Source: Flagellimonas meridianipacifica
Lineage (GTDB): Bacteria > Bacteroidota > Bacteroidia > Flavobacteriales > Flavobacteriaceae
Length of the DNA stretch: 64,000 bases
Assembly (NCBI RefSeq): GCF_003001695.1
Contig: NZ_PVYX01000002.1
Location: 310,001 to 374,000, forward strand
Direction of reading: 5' to 3'
Under the pieces are notes generated by a model. It was not told the origin of the DNA and made no database searches. It was given only the letters and a program-made list of their open reading frames with translations. Every line of letters starts with the position of its first letter. The stretch's first letter is position 1. The position numbers and the translations under genes are program-made. Shown here piece after piece: positions 36,063-45,482 of the stretch.

Positions 36063-36806
36063 TTGAGATATTTTATAAGGTTCTCTTATTTCGGAAAAAA
36101 CTATCATGGGTGGCAGCGCCAACCGAACGCGATTACGGTTCAAGAGGTATTGGAAGATTGTATGTCGACCCTTCTACGGGAACCTATTGAAGTGGTAGGG
36201 GCAGGGAGGACGGATACTGGGGTTCATGCCAAAGAAATGTTTGCACATTTTGATGTTGAATCCATTCAAGATTCGGGTGAATTGATACATAGAATGAATG
36301 CGTTTTTGCCGGAAGATATTGCGATTCGGGATATCTCTCCAGTAGAATCGGATGCCCATGCCAGATTCAATGCTGTAGAACGAACCTATGAGTATTGGGT
36401 GGTTCAAGAAAAAGCCCCTTTTTATAGCGATTTTGCTCATTTTGTAAAACAAGATTTGGATATCGGGGCAATGAATGAGGCCGCTTCTATTTTTTTGAAA
36501 CACTCAGATTTTGAAAGTTTTTCCAAATCCAACACGGACGTGAAGACCTTTATATGTGATATCCGTAAAGCAGAATGGTCAACGGAAGTGGATAAGCTTG
36601 TTTTTACGATTTCGGCGGACCGATTTTTGCGCAATATGGTACGTGCAATCGTTGGGACTTTATTGGAAGTAGGTATGGGAAAGCGTAAACCAGCTGAAAT
36701 GAAGGAAATCCTTAAAAGTAAAAGTAGGTCTGAAGCGGGAGTTTCCGTGCCCGCAAAAGGACTATATTTGACCCAGGTTTTATACCCAGAAAATATTTAT
36801 GCATGA
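36063..36806 (+). CDS. truA: tRNA pseudouridine synthase A
   Basis: 247 residues from a TTG at 36063, giving MRYFIRFSYFGKNYHGWQRQ, which is the conserved start of flavobacterial TruA. The same frame extends up to a TTG at 35988 (272 residues), but that extension is not conserved and a -7-like TATATTTA at 36032-36039 lies inside it. TruA makes pseudouridine at tRNA positions 38-40. The catalytic Asp is D51 in GAGRTDTGVHA; RFLRNMVRAIVGTLLEVG is the C-terminal signature. Its stop overlaps the start of the ABC exporter (ATGA). Confidence 0.9.
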   Translation: MRYFIRFSYFGKNYHGWQRQPNAITVQEVLEDCMSTLLREPIEVVGAGRTDTGVHAKEMFAHFDVESIQDSGELIHRMNAFLPEDIAIRDISPVESDAHARFNAVERTYEYWVVQEKAPFYSDFAHFVKQDLDIGAMNEAASIFLKHSDFESFSKSNTDVKTFICDIRKAEWSTEVDKLVFTISADRFLRNMVRAIVGTLLEVGMGKRKPAEMKEILKSKSRSEAGVSVPAKGLYLTQVLYPENIYA

Positions 36807-38575
36807 GCCAGAATGAAGAGATAGGCAAAGCGTTTGATTTTGGTCTTTTTAGACGAGTTTTTGCACATACAAAACCATATCGAACCATTTTTTGGGTGGT
36901 GGCTTTGGCTGCTATCTTATCCGCTGGTTTTGCAATACTTACACCTGTTCTTGTTCGAGATATTATCAATAAGGCCCTCACTTTGAAGGATAGTGATTTA
37001 TTGTTATTTTTAGTATTGGCCATGCTAGGAGTTTTATTTGGTCAGGTAATAACCCAGTTACTATTTAATTATTTCGCCAATCTCTTGGGAGAATCGGTGA
37101 TAAAAGATATTCGTATCAGGTTGTTCAAACGTATGATGGGTTTTAAGATGACCTATTTTGACAACTCTTCCATAGGGGTGTTGGTTACACGAGCGGTAGC
37201 TGATATGCAGCGTATCGGGGAAATCTTCAGTCAGGGGTTCTTCGTGATAGTGGCGGATTTGTTGAAAATGGTATCGGCAGCAGCAATTATGACAATTACC
37301 AATTGGAAGTTGGCACTTATTGTTTTTGCGATATTGCCTGTTATTCTAGTTGCTACCAGACTCTTTCAACAAGCCATGAAAGTGGCTTTCATTGAAGTAA
37401 GAGCACAGGTGGCAAACTTGAATTCTTTTGTCCAGGAGCGCATAGCGGGTATGAAAATTGTACAGCTGTTCAATCGGGAGGAAATTGAAAAGGAAAAATT
37501 TAGGAGCATTAACGAGAAACATCAAAATGCATGGTTGAAAACGGTCTGGTACAATTCCATATTCTTTCCTATTGCAGAAATCTCGTATTCAGTTGGTATT
37601 GGATTAGTTGTGTATTTTGGGGTTGTTCAGAACATTGAAAACACCGGTTTAAATGATACGGGTTCCATATTTGCATTCTTCTTCCTTATGGACCTCTTGT
37701 TCCGACCACTACGTCAAATCGCAGATAAGTTCAATACGCTTCAAATGGGAATGGTAGCGGCCAATCGGGTATTTCGAATTCTGGATACGGAAAGCCATAT
37801 TCCGGATACCGGTACTTTGGAAAAATCAGATGTTAAAGGTGATATTGAGTTTTCCAATGTACGCTTCTCTTATGTGGAAAACGAAGAAGTGCTTCATGGT
37901 ATATCCTTCAAAGTAAATGCTGGAGAAACTGTTGCAATAGTAGGGGCTACTGGTGCAGGTAAATCAACAATCATCAACTTATTGAATCGATTTTATGAAA
38001 TTGATTCCGGTCATATTTATATAGATGGGGCGGAGATTCAGCAGTACACACTTAAATCCCTCCGGTCGCATATCGCTATCGTGCTACAAGATGTCTTTTT
38101 ATTTGCCGATACCATTGCAAACAATATTTCGCTTAAGGATGAAGAAGTGACTCAAGAAGTGATAGATGAAGCCGCTAAGGAGATCGGGGTACATGAGTTT
38201 ATTCAAAGCCTACCGGGAGGCTATCGATATAATGTAAAAGAAAGAGGGAGCATGTTGTCCAGTGGACAGCGTCAATTGATTGCGTTTTTGAGAGCTTTTG
38301 TCAGTGATCCCAGCATTCTAATTTTAGATGAGGCCACTTCTTCGGTAGACACCTATTCTGAACAGCTTATTCAAAAAGCTACGGAGAAAATAACAGAAGG
38401 GAGAACTTCAATTATTATAGCGCACCGTTTGGCTACCATAAAAAAGGCAGATAAAATCATCGTGATGGAAGCTGGAAAAATTGTTGAGATTGGTACCCAC
38501 AAAGAGTTACTTCAAAAAGGTGGGTATTATAGTGATTTGTACGAAGCTCAGTTCATGGCCGAAGAGGTAGCTTAA
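36803..38575 (+). CDS. MsbA-like ABC exporter (fused permease and ATPase)
   Basis: 590 residues. Six TM helices in residues 20-320 and then the ATPase with GATGAGKST (Walker A), MLSSGQRQLIAFLRAF (signature), ILILDEATSSVD (Walker B) and IIIAHRLATI (switch His). Half-transporters of this kind form homodimers and flip lipids or export drugs; lipid A export (MsbA) is a frequent role, but here it is only inferred. Translationally coupled to truA. Convergent with the DUF3667 gene, one base between their stops. Confidence 0.9.
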   Translation: MSQNEEIGKAFDFGLFRRVFAHTKPYRTIFWVVALAAILSAGFAILTPVLVRDIINKALTLKDSDLLLFLVLAMLGVLFGQVITQLLFNYFANLLGESVIKDIRIRLFKRMMGFKMTYFDNSSIGVLVTRAVADMQRIGEIFSQGFFVIVADLLKMVSAAAIMTITNWKLALIVFAILPVILVATRLFQQAMKVAFIEVRAQVANLNSFVQERIAGMKIVQLFNREEIEKEKFRSINEKHQNAWLKTVWYNSIFFPIAEISYSVGIGLVVYFGVVQNIENTGLNDTGSIFAFFFLMDLLFRPLRQIADKFNTLQMGMVAANRVFRILDTESHIPDTGTLEKSDVKGDIEFSNVRFSYVENEEVLHGISFKVNAGETVAIVGATGAGKSTIINLLNRFYEIDSGHIYIDGAEIQQYTLKSLRSHIAIVLQDVFLFADTIANNISLKDEEVTQEVIDEAAKEIGVHEFIQSLPGGYRYNVKERGSMLSSGQRQLIAFLRAFVSDPSILILDEATSSVDTYSEQLIQKATEKITEGRTSIIIAHRLATIKKADKIIVMEAGKIVEIGTHKELLQKGGYYSDLYEAQFMAEEVA

Positions 38576-38576
38576 A

Positions 38577-39344
38577 CTACTTTTTTTGGGCAAAATCCTC
38601 AATATTGAGTTGTCCTGTAATAAAAAAGATTGCGGCTATTGCTATCCCTACTATAAGCATCATGATTGCAAAAAGCACTAAATATCCAAGAGACCTGATA
38701 AAAGTGTTGAAAAATCCAATTTTGTGTATTCTGCCAAATACTAAAAACAAATAGGCGGTTATGAAAAACAGATAAATCCAATTGAAAATATCGTATTGGA
38801 TATCAAAAAAACCAAAGAGGGGTAGGCATACCATTACCTGGACAAATGATGCTTGAGCAGTGATGTAGGCATTTGCCACCAAATGTTCGGTGTAGTTCAT
38901 TTTTCCCTTATCCAAAAATAAAATCCATGTTATTGACGCATAGATGGGCATAAAAAGATAGGACATCAACCCTTGATAGTCAAAAATGAAATCCAAGTTG
39001 GGGGCATTGGGATTAATCGCATTGTTTTGAGTCAGGGTAATTTCATACACATTTCTTAGAACAAAGAACAGAACTCCAGATAGGGTAATGGCAATGGCAA
39101 AATAGCTTATGGGGTTCATATATTTTTTACGGATACCGGAGATATAGCTTTCAACAACAATTTCGGGTTGGGTAAATAGGTGCTTAAACGTTTTGAATAG
39201 GGTATTATCTAAATTGAATACCTGATAACTTAAGTCCTGCCATATGTTTTTAAGTGTTAACCGATTACGAATCACTTTGGCTCCACACTCCGGACAATAT
39301 CTGAAATCCGATCTTAGACTAGCACCACAATTTTTACAAACCAT
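38577..39344 (-). CDS. DUF3667 membrane protein with zinc ribbon
   Basis: 255 residues. The N terminus holds a zinc ribbon with Cys3, Cys6, Cys17 and Cys20 (CKNCG...CPECG). A segment NTLFKTFKHLFTQPEIVVES and YMNPISYFAIAITLSGVLFF follow, and then four to five TM helices. This is the DUF3667 layout, widespread in Bacteroidota and with unknown function. It ends cdaA's operon: its start is 2 bases after the cdaA stop. Confidence 0.85.
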   Translation of the reverse strand: MVCKNCGASLRSDFRYCPECGAKVIRNRLTLKNIWQDLSYQVFNLDNTLFKTFKHLFTQPEIVVESYISGIRKKYMNPISYFAIAITLSGVLFFVLRNVYEITLTQNNAINPNAPNLDFIFDYQGLMSYLFMPIYASITWILFLDKGKMNYTEHLVANAYITAQASFVQVMVCLPLFGFFDIQYDIFNWIYLFFITAYLFLVFGRIHKIGFFNTFIRSLGYLVLFAIMMLIVGIAIAAIFFITGQLNIEDFAQKK

Positions 39345-39346
39345 AG

Positions 39347-40132
39347 TTACTCTAGGTCTTTTTCAATTAATGAAGTTAGCTGGGTTGTTCCCTTAAAAGG
39401 AACAAACTCACCATTCTTTATATATGAAATAGCGCCAGTTTCTTCGCTTACAACCAAGCATAGCGCATCAGTTTTTTCTGTGATGCCAACCGCGGCTCTA
39501 TGACGAAGACCAAAACGTAGGGGAATGTTCCGGTCATTGGAAACAGGCAAAATAACGCGGGTAGCCGTTATGTAATTATCTTGAATTATGGCTGCCCCAT
39601 CGTGCAATGGGCTGTTTTTGAAAAAAATACTTTCCAAAATAGGTTGGGTAATCTCAATATTCATCTGATCACCTGTAGACTTTACAAAGTCCAAAGGGCT
39701 GTTCCTTTCTATAACAATCAGCGCCCCAGTTTTGGAAACTCCCATTTTTTCGCAAGCAGATACAATGGCAGTGACGTTGGTAATGGAAGGAAGCGCTTCC
39801 TGTTTTAGGAATTTAAAATGCCTCACAAAATTCCTCTTGGTGGCAAAGTTTGTGGAACCAATCATGAGCAGGAACTTTCGTATTTCTTGTTGAAAAACTA
39901 TGATTAACGCAATCAAACCAATGTTCATGAACCCTCCAACCATGCTGCTTATCATCTTCATTTGAAGTAGTTCCGTTAATTTCCAAAGTGCCCAAATGAT
40001 AACAATCCCAATGAAAATGTTGATGGCGACAGTTCCCTTGACCAGTTTGTAGATGTAATAGAGGAGAGCAGCGACAAGGATTATATCGATGAAATCCGTA
40101 ATCTTAAATTCGAGGAAATTGAGGAAATCCAA
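39347..40132 (-). CDS. cdaA: Diadenylate cyclase (c-di-AMP synthase)
   Basis: 261 residues. Three N-terminal TM helices (FIDIILVAALLYYIYKLV, INIFIGIVIIWALWKLTEL, GGFMNIGLIALIIVFQQEI) anchor the enzyme, followed by the DAC domain with the catalytic pair of motifs LHDGAAIIQ and GLRHRAAVGI. It joins two ATP into cyclic di-AMP at the inner membrane. Placement after folP is common in flavobacteria; the ybbR-like partner gene is not visible. Followed by the DUF3667 gene. Confidence 0.95.
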   Translation of the reverse strand: MDFLNFLEFKITDFIDIILVAALLYYIYKLVKGTVAINIFIGIVIIWALWKLTELLQMKMISSMVGGFMNIGLIALIIVFQQEIRKFLLMIGSTNFATKRNFVRHFKFLKQEALPSITNVTAIVSACEKMGVSKTGALIVIERNSPLDFVKSTGDQMNIEITQPILESIFFKNSPLHDGAAIIQDNYITATRVILPVSNDRNIPLRFGLRHRAAVGITEKTDALCLVVSEETGAISYIKNGEFVPFKGTTQLTSLIEKDLE

Positions 40133-40179
40133 CCGCGCTGTTTTTGTAAAATTAACAAAAATAGAAAAATCGAAATGGG

Positions 40180-41010
40180 TTAGGCATTGGCCTTTAAGGT
40201 TTCAAGGAGTGTTATGCATTCTTGGGCTTCCTTAACATCGTGAACTCTCAATAAGTTCGCTCCTTTAAGCAAGGCAATACCGTGTAAAACCGAAGAGCCG
40301 TTTAGCGCCTCCTTTGCTGATGATTTTAAGGCTTTGTAAATCATGGATTTTCTGCTAAGCCCAATTAATATAGGTTTATTTAAAGTTTGGAAGATGTCCA
40401 GATGATACAACATATGATAGTTTTGTTCCAAAGTCTTGGCAAAACCGAACCCAGGATCTATTATGATGTCGTTGATTTTTAGCGCATGGGCCTTTTCGAT
40501 TTTTTCTGAAAAATACAATAGCAAATCCTTTGTCAAATTATCATAAACAGCCTTTTTCTGCATGGATTGAGGAGTACCTTTTAAATGCATTAGGATGTAG
40601 GGAACTTGGAAACGCGCAACAACATTGAACATTTCCGGGTCCAAGTTTCCAGCGGAAATATCATTAATCAAAGCCGCTCCCATTTCCAAACATTGACTGG
40701 CAACGCTACTTCTAAAGGTGTCAATTGAAAAAAAAGTTTCTGGAAAATGTTTCAGCAATAATTCCAACACCGGTAAAATTCGCTTCTTTTCTTCATCTTC
40801 TGGGACATGATTGGCCCCAGGACGGGAACTGTAGGCACCCAAATCTATAAATGTGGCACCTTCAGCCAGCATGTTCTCCGCTTGATTCAAAATGGCTCCT
40901 TCATCTTTGTACTTCCCTCCATCATAAAAGGAATCGGGGGTCAGATTAAGGATTCCCATCACTTTTGGTATGCTTAGGTCTACAAGCTTTCCCTTACAGT
41001 TTATCGTCAT
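40180..41010 (-). CDS. folP: Dihydropteroate synthase
   Basis: 276 residues, TIM barrel. Joins p-aminobenzoate to dihydropterin pyrophosphate in folate synthesis; sulfonamide target. Motifs: MGILNLTPDSFYDGG (first signature), FIDLGAYSSRPGA (second signature), SIDTFRS, INDISAGNLD, DPGFGFAKTLEQN and GLSRKSMI with the conserved Lys. First gene of folP-cdaA-DUF3667, divergent from the DUF1599 gene. Confidence 0.96.
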   Translation of the reverse strand: MTINCKGKLVDLSIPKVMGILNLTPDSFYDGGKYKDEGAILNQAENMLAEGATFIDLGAYSSRPGANHVPEDEEKKRILPVLELLLKHFPETFFSIDTFRSSVASQCLEMGAALINDISAGNLDPEMFNVVARFQVPYILMHLKGTPQSMQKKAVYDNLTKDLLLYFSEKIEKAHALKINDIIIDPGFGFAKTLEQNYHMLYHLDIFQTLNKPILIGLSRKSMIYKALKSSAKEALNGSSVLHGIALLKGANLLRVHDVKEAQECITLLETLKANA

Positions 41011-41038
41011 AAAAAAGAGGTGCTTTTATGGGTTTGAT

Positions 41039-41046
41039 TATCTTTG
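41039..41046 (+). promoter_or_regulatory. -7 element for the DUF1599-DoxX-tpiA-prmA run
   Basis: TATCTTTG matches TANNTTTG, 57 bases before the ATG at 41104, in the divergent region with folP. The -33 is not clear. Confidence 0.4.
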
Positions 41047-41103
41047 GCAAACTGCTTTTGCAGTCAGACTTTGAACGAAATTTACATAAATTAAGAAGAA
41101 TAG

Positions 41104-41646
41104 ATGCAGCAGACTTCCCAACAGTATGACAAGGTCATACAGCAATGCCGGGAGCTTTTCATCAAAAAGACCAAGGACTATGGAACAGCGTGGCGAATTC
41201 TGCGACTTCCTTCCTTGACGGACCAAATTTTTATTAAGGCTCAGCGTATCCGAAGCCTACAACAGAATGACACCCGCATGGTAGATGAAGGGGAGCATTC
41301 AGAATTCATAGGAATAATAAATTATTCCATTATGGCTCTTATTCAATTGGATAAGGGGGTTTCTGAACAGCCTGATTTGACAGAGGAAGAAGCGATAGCC
41401 CTATACGATGAGCAAGTCAGCATTACAAAAACCTTAATGGAAAACAAGAATCACGATTACGGTGAAGCCTGGAGAGATATGCGTGTAAGTTCGCTTACGG
41501 ATTTAATACTTCAAAAATTGCTTCGGGTGAAGCAAATTGAGGATAACCAAGGTGAAACCTTGGTAAGCGAAGGCATAGATGCCAATTATCAGGATATGGT
41601 CAATTATGCCGTATTTGCATTGATTCATTTAAACGCTGGAATATGA
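41104..41646 (+). CDS. DUF1599 protein (two internal repeats)
   Basis: 180 residues, cytosolic. It consists of two related halves: KTKDYGTAWRILRLPSLTDQ then FIGIINYSIMALIQLDKG, and NKNHDYGEAWRDMRVSSLTD then YQDMVNYAVFALIHLNAG. The family (nucleotide modification associated domain 1 in some databases) is found in phages and Bacteroidota; an action on nucleotides or modified bases has been proposed from context, not shown here. Its last bases overlap the DoxX-like gene (ATGA). It probably starts the transcript that continues into tpiA and prmA. Confidence 0.85.
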   Translation: MQQTSQQYDKVIQQCRELFIKKTKDYGTAWRILRLPSLTDQIFIKAQRIRSLQQNDTRMVDEGEHSEFIGIINYSIMALIQLDKGVSEQPDLTEEEAIALYDEQVSITKTLMENKNHDYGEAWRDMRVSSLTDLILQKLLRVKQIEDNQGETLVSEGIDANYQDMVNYAVFALIHLNAGI

Positions 41647-42737
41647 GATATCTAGTATGGTTTTCCAGAGTATTTGTTGGTGTCTTGTTCATAATCAGTG
41701 GGCTGATAAAACTGAATGACCCTGTTGGTTTTTCATTCAAATTAGAAGAATACTTTAGTCAAGGGGTGTTGGATTTACCTTTTTTAATGCCTTTGGCCCT
41801 GGGAATTTCCATTTTTGTTGTGATTTTGGAAGTGGTTTTAGGTGTTTTTTTATTGCTGGGATTCAAACCACGGTTTACGGTATGGAGTCTACTGCTGATG
41901 ATTGTCTTTTTTACATTTCTAACCTTTTACTCCGCCTATTTCAATAAAGTAACCGACTGTGGTTGCTTCGGCGATGCCATAAAATTGACTCCATGGGAAT
42001 CATTTACCAAGGATATCATTTTGTTGGTTTTTGTTTTGATTCTTTTTAAGGGACAAAGATTTATTAAGCCATTGTTTCAAACAAGGACCAGCTGGATTTT
42101 GGCAGGAATTACGGTTTTGGCCTGTGCAATCTTTGCAAATCATGTGTTGAATCACCTACCCTCTGTTGATTTCCGACCCTATAAAATTGGAGCTAACATT
42201 CAAGAGGGAATGTCCGTTCCCGAAGATGCCCCAAAACCGATTTACGAATATGCGTGGCAATTCAAAGTAAATGGAGAAGACAAAGTAGTGGTGACCAATG
42301 GGGAATACCCTTCAGTAGATGGAGAGTTCGTTGGGGTTGAAACCACGGAAATCCAAAAAGGGTACGAACCTCCAATTCACGACTTTACGATTGAGCAAAA
42401 TGGAGAAGACCTGAGTGCCCAACTGTTGGAAGAAGATAAGTTGGTTATGGTGATTGCTTACGATTTAGCTAAGAGCAATCAAGAAGTTTTTGAAGATGTG
42501 GCTGTGGTAACCAAAAAAGCGGCCTCAAACGGATATAAAGTGATTGGAATGTCAGCTTCAAGCATTGATAGAGCTAATGCAATTAGAGAGGAACATGATT
42601 TAGATTTTGACTTTTATTTTACTGATGAAACTGCTTTAAAAACCATCGTCAGGTCCAATCCTGCTATTTTGGTCTTGGAGCGGGGAACTATTCAACAAAA
42701 AGTACATTACAACGACATAGATAAGCTTAAACTATAA
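41643..42737 (+). CDS. BT_3928-type membrane protein (DoxX/MauE-like plus thioredoxin-like tail)
   Basis: 364 residues. Residues 1-170 form four or five TM helices with FSRVFVGVLFIISGLIKLND and VTDCGCFGDAIKLTPWESF (CGCFGD), the MauE/DoxX feature. After a soluble linker there is a domain near 250-364 with KLVMVIAYDL, KVIGMSASS and NPAILVLERGTI, a thioredoxin-like pattern without the CxxC pair. The combination corresponds to the BT_3928 family. It may be part of a redox or quinone-linked system in the inner membrane; there is no proof. Between DUF1599 and tpiA. Confidence 0.82.
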   Translation: MRYLVWFSRVFVGVLFIISGLIKLNDPVGFSFKLEEYFSQGVLDLPFLMPLALGISIFVVILEVVLGVFLLLGFKPRFTVWSLLLMIVFFTFLTFYSAYFNKVTDCGCFGDAIKLTPWESFTKDIILLVFVLILFKGQRFIKPLFQTRTSWILAGITVLACAIFANHVLNHLPSVDFRPYKIGANIQEGMSVPEDAPKPIYEYAWQFKVNGEDKVVVTNGEYPSVDGEFVGVETTEIQKGYEPPIHDFTIEQNGEDLSAQLLEEDKLVMVIAYDLAKSNQEVFEDVAVVTKKAASNGYKVIGMSASSIDRANAIREEHDLDFDFYFTDETALKTIVRSNPAILVLERGTIQQKVHYNDIDKLKL

Positions 42738-42761
42738 AACAACATATCAAACCATACTACT

Positions 42762-43511
42762 ATGAGAACCCAAATAGTTGCAGGAAATTGGAAAATGAAT
42801 AAAACAATGAGCGAGACGGAGGTCCTACTTTCAGAATTATCTGCGAAAGTTCCGGATACGCATGCCCAAGTTATTGTTGCACCTACTTTTGTTAATTTGG
42901 TCTCAGCAAAAAATAGTCTTGAGTCTTCCACAATACAGGTTGCTGCACAAAACATGCACTTTGCCGATAATGGTGCCTTTACGGGTGAAATATCTGCGGA
43001 TATGCTTTTGGATATAGGATTGGACACGGTGATTCTGGGACACTCTGAAAGAAGGTCACTTTTTGGCGAGGATGATGCTCTACTGGCCAAAAAAATGAAT
43101 ACGGCAATTGAAAAAGGGATGACCGCTATTTTTTGTTTTGGGGAAGAGTTGGATGACAGAAAATCAGGGAATCATTTTTCCGTTGTGGAAAACCAACTAA
43201 AAGAAGCTTTGTTTCATTTAGAAGAGAAGGCATGGAGCCAAATAGTATTGGCCTATGAGCCTGTTTGGGCGATTGGAACCGGTGAAACGGCAAGCCCCGA
43301 ACAAGCTCAGGAAATGCACGCCTTTATACGAAAAACCATCGCCGAAGCTTATAACGATGGTATTGCAAACAATGTTTCCATTTTATATGGAGGCAGTGTA
43401 AAACCTGGAAATGCTGCAGACATTTTCTCCAAACCAGATGTGGATGGTGGCCTTATTGGAGGTGCTTCGCTAAAAGCAGACGATTTTATTGCCATAATCA
43501 AGGCAATATAA
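42762..43511 (+). CDS. tpiA: Triosephosphate isomerase
   Basis: 249 residues. Interconverts glyceraldehyde-3-phosphate and dihydroxyacetone phosphate in glycolysis. Catalytic residues are visible: Lys11 in AGNWKMNKT, His94 in LGHSERRSLFGE and Glu166 in AYEPVWAIGTG; phosphate loops SILYGGSVKPGNA and GLIGGASL are near the end. In line with prmA, which starts 6 bases downstream. Confidence 0.97.
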   Translation: MRTQIVAGNWKMNKTMSETEVLLSELSAKVPDTHAQVIVAPTFVNLVSAKNSLESSTIQVAAQNMHFADNGAFTGEISADMLLDIGLDTVILGHSERRSLFGEDDALLAKKMNTAIEKGMTAIFCFGEELDDRKSGNHFSVVENQLKEALFHLEEKAWSQIVLAYEPVWAIGTGETASPEQAQEMHAFIRKTIAEAYNDGIANNVSILYGGSVKPGNAADIFSKPDVDGGLIGGASLKADDFIAIIKAI

Positions 43512-43517
43512 TATTCA

Positions 43518-44354
43518 ATGCCATTGGTTTATATTGAATTTGATTTTACGGTTTCTCCGCGTGAACCCTTTTCTGATATCTTAATCGCAGAATTGGGGGA
43601 ACTGGGCTTTGAAAGTTTTGTGGAAACCGATTCTGGTATTCTGGCCTACATCTTGGAATTACATTGGAAAGCTGGCATATTGGAAGACCTATTTGTAATC
43701 CAAAATCCAGAAGTATCCATTTCATGGGAACAAAAGGAAATCCCTCAACAAAACTGGAACGCAGAATGGGAAAAAAACTTTCATCCTATAGATGTTGATG
43801 GAGTATGTTCTGTGCGAGCACCCTTCCATCCTCCTGAAGATGTAGAATATGATATAGTAATTGAACCTAAAATGAGTTTCGGAACCGGTCATCATGAAAC
43901 CACATATATGATGTTAAAACGGATGCTTAGTATGGATTTTGATGGGAAGACCGTTTTGGATATGGGTTGTGGAACAGGTGTTTTAGCTATTTTGGCCTGT
44001 ATGAAAGGTGCTAATTATGTGGATGCCATAGACATTGATGAGTGGTGTTATATCAACACAAAAGAAAACATTGAACGGAACCAATGCACTGGGATTCATG
44101 CTTTTCACGGTGATGTGGGCCTTCTGGAAGACAAAAAATACGATGTGATTCTTGCCAACATAAACAGGAATATTCTGCTTAAAGACATTCCCAGATATGG
44201 GAAATCACTTAAAGAACATGGTTTTTTATTGTTAAGTGGATTTTACAATGAGGATTTAAAAGGCATCAAAGATGCTTGTACCTCAATAAAATTGGATTAT
44301 ATTGACAATCTCGAAAAAAACAACTGGGTGTCGGCCCTTTTTCAACTTTCGTAG
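43518..44354 (+). CDS. prmA: Ribosomal protein L11 methyltransferase
   Basis: 278 residues. The N-terminal domain (1-100) has the substrate-binding alpha/beta pattern with QQNWNAEWEKNFHPI; the SAM domain follows with MSFGTGHHETTYMMLKRM, VLDMGCGTGVLAILA and VILANINRNIL. This set is specific for PrmA, which trimethylates ribosomal L11. Close behind tpiA (6 bases), and 28 bases before clpS. Confidence 0.95.
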   Translation: MPLVYIEFDFTVSPREPFSDILIAELGELGFESFVETDSGILAYILELHWKAGILEDLFVIQNPEVSISWEQKEIPQQNWNAEWEKNFHPIDVDGVCSVRAPFHPPEDVEYDIVIEPKMSFGTGHHETTYMMLKRMLSMDFDGKTVLDMGCGTGVLAILACMKGANYVDAIDIDEWCYINTKENIERNQCTGIHAFHGDVGLLEDKKYDVILANINRNILLKDIPRYGKSLKEHGFLLLSGFYNEDLKGIKDACTSIKLDYIDNLEKNNWVSALFQLS

Positions 44355-44382
44355 CTGAAAATTAGTATATTAGATTTAGAAA

Positions 44383-44667
44383 TTGGGAGCTTTGGCAAAC
44401 AAGGAAAAAATATCGGAAGAGCTATTACTGGAAGAAGAAGTCCTGAAACAATCGGAAATCATTCTCTTTAATGATGATGTTAATACGTTCGACCATGTCA
44501 TCTCTACATTAATCGATGTATGCGAACATACTCCCGAACAGGCAGAGCAGTGCTCTTTGATTGTGCATTACAATGGAAAATGCACGGTTAAGACCGGTGA
44601 TTATGATGATTTAAAGCCTAGATGTTCTAGACTGCTTCAAGCTGGGCTAAGTGCCGAAATTGTATAA
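44383..44667 (+). CDS. clpS: ATP-dependent Clp protease adaptor ClpS
   Basis: 94 residues from a TTG at 44383 (a second TTG at 44392 is equally possible; the true start is uncertain, no ATG exists). The ClpS core shows IILFNDDVNTFDHVISTLIDV with the N-degron pocket residues and HTPEQAEQCSLIVHYNGKCTV. It delivers N-end rule substrates to the Clp protease. The tail GLSAEIV is the usual end. The placement after prmA is common in flavobacteria. Confidence 0.9.
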   Translation: MGALANKEKISEELLLEEEVLKQSEIILFNDDVNTFDHVISTLIDVCEHTPEQAEQCSLIVHYNGKCTVKTGDYDDLKPRCSRLLQAGLSAEIV

Positions 44668-44801
44668 ACCCCACTTTACCAAAAGGTTAAAAAACTGGAA
44701 ACCATTCTCAAGGGTTATTTCTTTGTGAAATTACCGATAGGGTAGACTTCAATCCAAGTTTTGCTTTAAATTTAGGGTCTTTCAAAAAATCCATTATTGG
44801 C

Positions 44802-45404
44802 ATGGGCGAATTTTTTAAATCTGAACTTAAAGACCGCTTTCTTCAATATGCCCTTGAACGTAGGGACTACTTCGAAGTAAGGGTACTTTACGATGAGTTT
44901 CTTCGTCCCAACTATAGCCTTGATTTTGCTAAAAAGCTGATTAGAGAGATTCGGGATTATAATCCAAGTCTTTTGGACATTATGAGTGGCAATGGTTCGG
45001 AAATTTTCATGTTGGCCTCCACCCCTAAAACTGAGGATTTCCTGATTGAAGGAGGCTTTTTGGACATGCATGTGAAGGAGGAGGAAAAATGGGATACATT
45101 TTTGAATCAACTTTCAGGGAGCAGGAAGCTTTCAAAAGATGAAAAGAAGTTACTCAAGAAGAATTCACCTTCGCTAAAGCGGGAAAAAAACCTATTGTCC
45201 ATTCTTATTGCAGCAGTTGTTGTTAGCTTCCTTTTTACCTTATACAGCATTTTGAAAAATGCTTTTTTGGAACCTCAGTATGTTCCCATGGATGAGTTTG
45301 AACGAAAGCTTGAACAAGTTCAATCCCAACATAGATTGGAAAATGAAAAGTTGACAAAAGAACTGGAAAAGGCTAAAGCCGTGATTGATTCTTTGAAGAA
45401 CTGA
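44802..45404 (+). CDS. Hypothetical protein with one TM helix and coiled coil
   Basis: 200 residues. The N-terminal 130 residues are charged and helical (FLQYALERRDYFEVRVLYDEF), the stretch LLSILIAAVVVSFLFTLYSIL (about 143-163) is a single TM helix, and the last 35 residues (MDEFERKLEQVQSQHRLENE) form a coiled coil. So the likely topology is cytosolic N terminus and periplasmic coiled coil. No family recognised. It starts 134 bases after clpS and is followed by a small lipoprotein gene. Confidence 0.65.
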   Translation: MGEFFKSELKDRFLQYALERRDYFEVRVLYDEFLRPNYSLDFAKKLIREIRDYNPSLLDIMSGNGSEIFMLASTPKTEDFLIEGGFLDMHVKEEEKWDTFLNQLSGSRKLSKDEKKLLKKNSPSLKREKNLLSILIAAVVVSFLFTLYSILKNAFLEPQYVPMDEFERKLEQVQSQHRLENEKLTKELEKAKAVIDSLKN

Positions 45405-45482
45405 ATCATCAAATTACAATGGGTTTTCTTTAGTTAGGATGTTCAAAAAATACTACCTTTTGGTGTTTCTAAACAGACTATC

